From Paenibacillus sp. P25 (GTDB lineage: Bacteria; Bacillota; Bacilli; Paenibacillales; NBRC-103111), in contig CP085629.1 of NCBI GenBank assembly GCA_024704175.1, positions 1,488,001-1,552,000 on the forward strand: a DNA stretch of 64,000 nucleotides, in the 5' to 3' direction. The notes under the pieces are model-generated. The model saw nothing but the letters and a program-made list of their open reading frames with translations, was not told the origin of the DNA and did not search any database. Below, one piece after another: positions 57,916 to 64,000 of this stretch. The position numbers and the translations under genes were made by a program. Position 1 is the first letter of the stretch. Each line of letters begins with the position of its first letter.

Positions 57916-60203
57916 ATGAACCGTTTAACCGGAAAGGTTTCTTCCATAGATGAAATGATTGAATTGATCCGTGCGACTCCGGAGCTGATGTCCCAGGTGA
58001 CTTACTGGCATACAATTCCTCCGCGCGAAGGCCGTTATGCGGATTTCCCGGAGGGGCTAAATCCTCTGCTCAAGGAGGCGCTCGGGGCCAAAGGCATTTC
58101 CCGTCTGTATACGCACCAGGCGCAATCGTTCAGCGAGGTGCGGCAGGGCCGGCATGTCGTTACCGTGACCCCGACGGCCTCCGGCAAGACGCTGTGCTAC
58201 AATTTGCCCGTGCTGCAGGGCATTTTGCAGGACGAGAGCGCGCGTGCGCTTTATTTGTTTCCGACGAAAGCCTTGGCCCAGGATCAGGTGGCGGAGCTGC
58301 AGGAAATGGGGAATGTCATGGGGGCGGACATCAAGACGCATACCTATGACGGCGACACGCCTCCGACCGTCAGGCAGGCCATCCGCAACGCGGGGCATAT
58401 CGTCGTGACGAACCCGGATATGCTGCATTCGGCGATTCTGCCGCATCATACGAAGTGGGTCAAGCTGTTTGAGAACATTAAATTCATTGTGATCGACGAG
58501 GTACATACATACCGCGGGGTATTCGGCGACCATGTCGCCAACGTGATCCGGCGGCTGAAGCGGATTTGCCGGTTTTACGGCTCGAACCCGCAGTTTATTT
58601 GCGCTTCGGCGACGATTGACAACCCGAAGGAGCATGCGGAACGGCTGATCGGCGAGCCCGTGTCGCTTATTGCGGATAACGGCGCGCCGGCGGGGAGAAG
58701 CATTTCGTGTTCTATAATCCGCCCGTGGTGAACCAGCAACTTGGCATCCGCAAGAGCAGCGTGCTGGAGACGCGCAAGATCGCCGCGATGCTGCTGAAGC
58801 AGGGAGTGCAAACGATCGTATTTGCCCGCTGACCGGGTGCGGGTGGAAATCCTGCTGACCTACTTGCAGGAGCTGGTGGCGCACGAGCTCGGCTCCAAAT
58901 CGATCCGCGGCTACCGCGGCGGCTATCTGCCGAAGCTTCGGCGGGAGATCGAGCGCGGCCTGCGCAGCGGCGAAATCCGCGGCGTCGTCAGCACGAACGC
59001 GCTGGAGCTCGGCATCGATATCGGCCAGCTGCAGGCGTGCGTGATGAACGGCTACCCGGGGACGGTCGCCAGCACGTGGCAGCAGTCCGGCCGCGCCGGC
59101 CGGAGGCAGGAGAGCTCGATCACGTTCCTCGTGGCGAGCAGCAACCCGCTGGATCAATATATGATCCAGAATCCGCACTTTTTCATCGAGCGGCCGCCGG
59201 AGCGCGCGCTGATTCATCCGGATAATCTGATCATTCTGGTGGATCATGTGAAATGCGCCGCTTACGAGCGCTGCCTTTTGAAGAGGGGAGAAGTTCGGCG
59301 ACGAGTCGCTGAAGGATATCCTGGAATTTTTGACGGAGGAGCAGGTGCTTCACCACACGAACCGCCGCTGGTATTGGATGGAACAGTCGTTCCCGGCTCA
59401 TAATATCAGCTTGCGTTCAGCTGCTCAGGAGAATTTCATAATCATTGACATATCGAACGGCTCCCGCGTGCTCGGCGAGGTGGACCGTTTCGGCGCGCCG
59501 ACTCTGATTCACGAAGAAGCGATCTATATTCATGAAGGCGTGCAGTATCAGGTGGAGAAGCTTGATTACGAGGAGAAGAAGGCTTACGTCCGCGAGGTGA
59601 ACGTCGATTACTTCACGGATGCTTCTCTGGCCGTGCAGCTGAAGGTGCTGCATGTGAACCGCGAATCGGCGGACGGTGCGCTGCACCGCCAATTCGGTGA
59701 AGTGACGGTGAATGCGAAGCCGACGATTTTTAAGAAAATCCGGCTGCGGACCCACGAGAACATCGGTTCAGGGCCCATCCATCTGCCGGAGGAGGAGCCG
59801 CATACGAGCTCTTATTGGTTCACCTTCTCCGACGAGGTGGCCGCGAGCATGTCCACCAACGATATGCAGTACGCCCTGCTCGGGCTGTCGAACGTTCTTG
59901 TCCATATCGCCCCGCTGTACCTTATGTGCGATCCGCAGGACATCCGTGTCGTGCCGCAGGTGAAGGCGGTACATAACAAGAAGCCGACGCTGTTCTTCTA
60001 CGACCGGTATCCTGGCGGCGTCGGGCTCAGCGAGAGGCTGTACGAGGTTCACGGCCAGCTGATCGACGAGGCGAAGCGCCTGATCAGCGCCTGCGGCTCG
60101 CCTGAGCGGTTGTCCCGCCTGCGTCGGGCCGATCGAGGAGGTCGGCCTTACGGGCAAGGAGCTGGCGCTCGGCCTGCTGCGGCGCGTGGAGGCGGGCCGA
60201 TGA
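57916..60203 (+). CDS. yprA: DEAD/DEAH-box helicase YprA-like (frameshifted)
   Basis: Superfamily 2 helicase of about 763 residues. Motifs: Q-motif-like YTHQAQSF, Walker A TPTASGKTL (about 58170), DEVH (about 58496), SAT (CASATID), STNALELGIDIG (motif V) and QSGRAGRR (motif VI). The C-terminal DUF1998/Zn-ribbon-like region includes KPTLFFYDRYPGGVGLSERLYE and a cysteine cluster (GCPACVGPIEE, about 60105). Indels near 58697, 58830, 59290 and 60108 interrupt it. It is the MrfA-type helicase that acts in mitomycin-lesion repair in B. subtilis, where yprB is its partner. AAAGGAG precedes the ATG; the stop overlaps yprB. Confidence 0.93.
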
Positions 60204-61922
60204 GCTTACTCCGCGAAAGGTCGCTGCGGCATAAGCGGGACGATGCCGCGGGAAGGCGGCAGGAGGAGAAGACGGAAGGCGAAGCTCCGGCCGGGGCCGC
60301 CGCAGCGGGAGCGGAGGGATCGGTCCGAGCGGCATCGGCTGGGACGGCTTCTGGTCCGGGCGGCCCGGCAGAGAACGACGAGTGGGCCGTCGTCGGAGCA
60401 TCGATGATGCACATCGAAGCGGGAGCCTTCGTTATGCGCCGCCGCACCTATGAGCCGGGATTCCGGCATGGGCATTATGTACTGGCCTCGCTGCAGGGGA
60501 AGGGAGCGGGACTGAAACCGCTTCTGCTGACAGGACTGCCGGAATCTTTAACTTCGGAAGAGGACTCGTTCCACGAAAAGCTGCTGTTCCTCGATACGGA
60601 GACGACGGGACTTGGCCTTGGGGCGGGAAACGTGCCATTTATGATCGGGGTCGGCTACTTCGAAGGCGGACGGTACACGGTCGAACAGATGCTGATCCGC
60701 CATCCCGGAGAGGAAGCGGCGATGCTGGCTTATCTGCAGGTGCTGCTGGAGCGGCATCCCTTGCTGATTTCCTATAACGGCAAGTCGTTCGACTGGCCGA
60801 TCCTGAAGAGCCGCTACATCATGAACCGGGTGAAGCTGGAGCGGGAGCCGGAAGGACATATTGACTTCCTCTACCCGTCGCGAAGCTTGTGGAAGCATAC
60901 GTCGCCGTCCTGCAGGCTGGGGAAGGTGGAGGAAGAGCGGCTAGGCGTACACCGGGAAGACGACGTGCCGGGGTCGCTTGCGCCGACGCTGTATTTTCAG
61001 TACTTGGCGGAGCGGAAGCCGGAAGTGCTGAAAGGCGTCTTCCTTCACAATGAGCTGGATGTGCTGTCGCTTGCCGGGCTGGCGGTCCATTTTGCAGCCG
61101 TAACGGAAGGCAGTGTGGACTGGGAACGCATCCGGGAAGCGGGCAGCGAGGAATGGTTCCGGCTCGGCCTATGGCTGGATAAAGTGGGACTGCATTCGAT
61201 GGCGGAAGAGGCAATGGACCGGCTCGCTGCAGATGGTAACGCAAGGCACGGTTGATACCGGGGAGGAAGCGGGTGAGCCGGAAGCCGCAGCGGATGGGTT
61301 CGGACCGGAAGCTGGCTGTCTCCTGCCCCTGGCCCAATACTTTAAGCAGCGCGGGCGGTATGCCGAGGCCTGCCGTTTGTGGCAGCAATATATTGCGGAT
61401 AGAGGGGAGCGTCCCACAGCTTCCCTGGAGCCGTTCATCGAGCTGGCCATGTACTATGAACATAAGGAAAAATCTCTCAAGACCGCACTCCGTTATGCCG
61501 AGCTGGCGCTGGATAAATTGTGGCAGAGGAACGCCTTAAAGCGCAGCGGACGGGGCGGCCACGCCAGGACAGGCGGACGTTCGGGAGCCGAGGACAAAGA
61601 GCTTGCCGAAGGCATGGCGCTGGAGAAGCGGATCGAACGATTGAGAAGGAAAGCGGCGGCGGAAACGGAGCGTACCCGTAGGTCGGGTACGGGCACGGGG
61701 TCGGGACGAACCAAGCGGAAGGCGGAAGCCGCGGGCCAGTCCGTTCTGCAAAGCGTTTCGCAGCCTGACCGCGGTGAGGGACACGAAGCGTCATTCCTTC
61801 AGGGGGCCGGCGGGGCCGTGGGCAGATCCGGTTCGCCGAAGCGTCCGAAGCGCATCCCGCGGACTCCGTTATCCGGTCGCTTGCCGGAGCAGCTCAGTCT
61901 GCCGTTCGAACAGAACGTATAA
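60200..61922 (+). CDS. yprB: YprB-like RNase H-fold exonuclease with TPR-like C terminus (one frameshift)
   Basis: About 574 residues, longer than the roughly 410 of B. subtilis YprB (MrfB). An N-terminal Ala/Glu-rich extension (about 70 residues) precedes the exonuclease domain: DTETTGLGLGAGN (about 60596), ISYNGKSFDWPILKSRY and the closing HNELDVLSLAGL (about 61048). A base is altered near 61225 at the start of a TPR-like region (LLPLAQYFKQRGRYAEACRLWQQYI). A basic, low-complexity stretch follows, and the protein ends LPEQLSLPFEQNV, in which QLSLPF matches the QLxLxF sliding-clamp motif. Start overlaps the yprA stop. Confidence 0.9.
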
Positions 61923-61977
61923 TTCCTCCTTGAAATGGAAATGGATTGGAAAGATCATCCATGAGGAGGGAATGGGT

Positions 61978-62788
61978 ATGCCGGAGCTTCCGGAGATGGA
62001 GAATTACCGGATCCTGCTGAGCGGGCGCATGGCGGGGAAGACGATTACGGAAACGGAAATCGAACGAGAGAAGTCGATCAATGTGGAGCCGGAGCATTTT
62101 CGCAGGGCTCTGGTCGGTCAGGCCGTCCAAAGAATTGAAAGGCGCGCGAAGCATCTTTTGTTTCACTTATCGTCGTCCGATGTGCTGGTACTGCATTTAA
62201 TGCTCGGCGGCATGATGTATTACGGGCGTTTGGAGGATAAGCCCGAGCGTTCGGTCCAAGTGCGGCTCGGCATGGGCGGGGACCATCTCTTTTTTATCGG
62301 TCTGCGGCTCGGCTACCTGCATCTGCATCCGGCGGAGGAAATCCCTGCGCTTATGGCCAAGCTCGGCCCGGACCCTTTTGCTCCCGAATTAACGGAACCG
62401 GTCTTTCGTAAATTGTTTCGGCAGAGGAACGGCACCTTAAAGGCTTGCCTGGTCGATCAAGGCGTCGTCTCCGGTATCGGCAACTGCTATTCGGATGAAA
62501 TCTGCTTTCAGGCCGGTCTGCTTTGCCTACGCGCCGGTCCTCGGATTTAACCGAACAAGAAATGGCGGGATTGTACCGTTCGATGCGTGAGGTGCTCGAG
62601 GAGGCCATCCGCTGGGGAGGCTACATGGAAATGCCGCTGTTCCCGGGCGATACGCTGACCGGCGGCTTCGACAGCCGGTGCAGGGTGTACGACCGCGAAG
62701 GGGAACCCTGCGTCCGCGCGGGCATCCGATCGAACGAAGAGATACATCTTCCAAGAAGTCGTTCTGCTGCCCGGTTTGTCAGCATTGA
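61978..62788 (+). CDS. Fpg/Nei-family DNA glycosylase/AP lyase (frameshifted)
   Basis: A protein of about 270 residues. The catalytic N-terminal Pro-Glu is present (MPELPEMEN), the Lys in RRAKHLLFHL, and the H2TH region GIGNCYSDEICFQAGLLPTR. The C-terminal zinc finger (CVRCGHP to CCPVCQH) appears when two single-base losses near 62521 and 62713 are corrected. The family removes oxidised bases. I cannot separate MutM from Nei by sequence inspection alone. GAGGAGGG precedes the ATG at 61978, which must be the start because Pro2 is the nucleophile. It begins 55 bases after yprB. Confidence 0.87.
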
Positions 62789-62804
62789 GGAGGTGGACTG
62801 CGAG

Positions 62805-63653
62805 ATGAAGGTAGGCTGTCATATCAGTACCCGCAAAGGCATGCTGGAAACGGCCCGGACAGCCCTCAGGCTGGGCGGCGGTTCGTTTCAGTATTTTCCG
62901 AAAAATCCGCGCAGTTTGGCGCTTAAGCCCCGTATTCCTCCCGATGCAGCGGAGTGCGCCCATTTTTGCCGGGCTGAAGGCGTGGTATCTATTGCGCATT
63001 CCCCTTATCCGACGAATTTGGCAACCGAGGAAGGGCCGCTGCGGCAAGCGACCATTGGCTCCCTGCGCAACGATCTGGCCATCGCCGATGCCTGCGGATC
63101 GCTGGGAGTCGTCGTTCATTTCGGCAAATATAGAGGCAAAGACCCGTTACAAGGATACAAAAATATTATACAATGTTTAAATGACGTACTGGCAGGTTAT
63201 ACCGGCAAGGCGTTACTATTGATTGAGAATAAAGCCGGGGAAGGGTCGGCAATGGGAACGACGCTCGAAGAGCTCGTTCAGGTCCGGAGCCTGTGCGCGC
63301 GTCCGGATTTGATCGGCTTCTGCTTCGATACGTGCCATGCTTTCGCTTCCGGCTTATGGCCGGCCTCCCCCGGAGGCTGGAAGCAGCTGGAGGAAAAGGC
63401 CGCGAGGCTCGGTTACCTCGAGCATCTGAGAGCACTCCATCTCAACGATTCCATGTATCCGTGCGGATCGGGGAAGGACCGGCATGCGAACATCGGCAGG
63501 GGCGAGATCGGTCCGGAGCGCTTTCGCGAAATGCTGACCTCTCCTGGGATCGCCGGGAAGGCGGAGTCGCCGGCGGTGCTGGAAACCTCCATCCCGCGGG
63601 GCGATACGCATGCGGCGGAAATCGCTTTTGTAAAGGAGCTTGCTGCAAGATGA
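62805..63653 (+). CDS. nfo: Endonuclease IV-like AP endonuclease
   Basis: An intact 282-residue TIM-barrel zinc enzyme cleaving abasic sites. VGCHIST, IAHSPYPTNLA, IENKAGEGSAM, GFCFDTCHAFASG, HLNDSMYPCGSGKDRHANIGRGEIG-order and VLETSIPRGD supply the metal ligands (His, Glu, Asp). It follows the glycosylase gene by 16 bases, a natural functional pair: the glycosylase makes the abasic site, Nfo incises it. The TGA overlaps the ATG of the next gene. Confidence 0.9.
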   Translation: MKVGCHISTRKGMLETARTALRLGGGSFQYFPKNPRSLALKPRIPPDAAECAHFCRAEGVVSIAHSPYPTNLATEEGPLRQATIGSLRNDLAIADACGSLGVVVHFGKYRGKDPLQGYKNIIQCLNDVLAGYTGKALLLIENKAGEGSAMGTTLEELVQVRSLCARPDLIGFCFDTCHAFASGLWPASPGGWKQLEEKAARLGYLEHLRALHLNDSMYPCGSGKDRHANIGRGEIGPERFREMLTSPGIAGKAESPAVLETSIPRGDTHAAEIAFVKELAAR

Positions 63654-63991
63654 TCCATGTTTATCTGGACGATTACCGTCCCTGCCCGAAAGGGTTCGCG
63701 CTGGCGAGGAATGCGGAGGAATGCATACTGCTCCTTACGGAATGCGATGTGGATATCCTTTCGCTGGATTACGATTTGGGCTGGGGCCAGCCGAACGGCA
63801 TGCAGGTGGTCGGCCGGATTCTGGAAACGGGCCGGTTTCCCCGCCGTATCTATTTGCACACCTCCAGCGACGGGGGACGGATGAATATGTACCAGAGTTT
63901 ATACACGGCAAGACCGGAGGGCGTACAAGTGTTTAACGGACCGGTGCCGCCGGAATTGCTGCTCGAAATTGCCAAAACTGTTAAGGGATAG
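63650..63991 (+). CDS. cREC-type (cyclic-phosphate processing receiver) domain protein
   Basis: An intact 113-residue single-domain protein. It begins IHVYLDDYRPCPKGF and has ILSLDYDLGWGQPNGMQVV and IYLHTSSDGGRMNMYQSL, the receiver-like fold in which an acidic pair and a His replace the phosphorylation logic of normal response regulators. Members are often fused to or encoded beside RNA or DNA repair enzymes; here it is the last gene of the repair operon and overlaps nfo by 4 bases. Biochemical role unknown. Confidence 0.62.
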   Translation: MIHVYLDDYRPCPKGFALARNAEECILLLTECDVDILSLDYDLGWGQPNGMQVVGRILETGRFPRRIYLHTSSDGGRMNMYQSLYTARPEGVQVFNGPVPPELLLEIAKTVKG

Positions 63992-64000
63992 GTTGTGATC

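Noticed and set aside
58057..59247. 396-codon open frame antisense to yprA
   Set aside because: All helicase motifs are on the plus strand; the minus frame is compositionally an antisense shadow.
62523..62550. Peptide PTRRSSDL, known from translated Illumina adapter contamination
   Set aside because: The DNA here (CCT ACG CGC CGG ...) differs from the adapter at several synonymous positions and the peptide continues the normal LLPTR segment of Fpg/Nei proteins, so it is native.
1..64000. CRISPR arrays, tRNA or rRNA genes, insertion sequences, toxin-antitoxin or phage-defence cassettes
   Set aside because: No regularly spaced repeats, no cloverleaf-like tRNA with TTCGAATC-type arm in a plausible context, no transposase and no recognisable defence gene were seen; the region is core chromosome.

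Overview
The window reads as chromosomal DNA of a GC-rich, endospore-forming Firmicute, most probably in the Paenibacillaceae. Evidence for this: cotE, spoVK and tlp spore genes, GlnR/glnA, LexA/yneA and a T-box leader, strong AGGAGG ribosome binding sites, GTG and TTG starts, and gene order shared with Bacillus subtilis in two blocks (cotE-mutS-mutL-miaA-hfq and spoVK-hflX-ynbB-glnR-glnA-lexA-yneA-ynzC). I see no rRNA, tRNA, CRISPR array, prophage or insertion sequence.

A dominant property is that about one base per kilobase appears to be missing or inserted. Many of these events sit in G or C runs and break housekeeping genes (mutS, mutL, glnA, metH, PBP1A, rnz, miaA) that otherwise continue perfectly in another frame. 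I read these as sequencing or consensus errors and annotate such genes as single CDS with stated shifts. Two genes, acuA and a flaR-like kinase, instead lack roughly 80 to 110 internal codons.

Layout. 0-5 kb: end of a response regulator, its histidine kinase, a lipoprotein, carbonic anhydrase, a HesB-like protein and an M32 carboxypeptidase. 5-7.7 kb (minus strand): acuA remnant, aminotransferase behind a T-box leader with a good promoter, and a hydrolase. 7.8-12.4 kb: SsuABC/TauABC-type ABC importer, a methyltransferase and an aromatic-acid-exporter-like membrane protein. 12.4-23.5 kb: cotE, a COOH-NH2 ligase-like gene, mutS, an S41 protease, mutL, an RsmJ-like methyltransferase, miaA, hfq. 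23.7-29.7 kb: PBP1A with a long Gly/Thr tail, a peptidyl-prolyl isomerase, ADP-ribosylglycohydrolase, esterase, YdcF. 29.8-36.6 kb: small metabolic and accessory enzymes (SDR, GNAT, aldo/keto reductase, HAD, NUDIX, LysR). 36.9-45.5 kb: spoVK-hflX-ynbB, the GlnR-controlled glnRA operon, lexA/yneA with four candidate SOS boxes, ynzC. 45.6-51 kb: mtnD, metH, rnz. 51-57.7 kb: tlp, an AlkA-type glycosylase coupled to lrgAB, an OlsB-like plus LpxL-like acyltransferase pair, YfhP, a carotenoid-biosynthesis-like membrane protein. 57.9-64 kb: a compact repair operon yprA-yprB-fpg/nei-nfo-cREC.

Functionally the window is rich in DNA maintenance: mismatch repair (mutS, mutL), base excision (AlkA-like, Fpg/Nei, Nfo), recombinational helicase/nuclease (YprA/YprB) and SOS control (LexA, YneA). 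MutS, MutL and YprB each carry a short motif resembling known sliding-clamp binding peptides; the one at the extreme C terminus of YprB is the most interesting single observation here.
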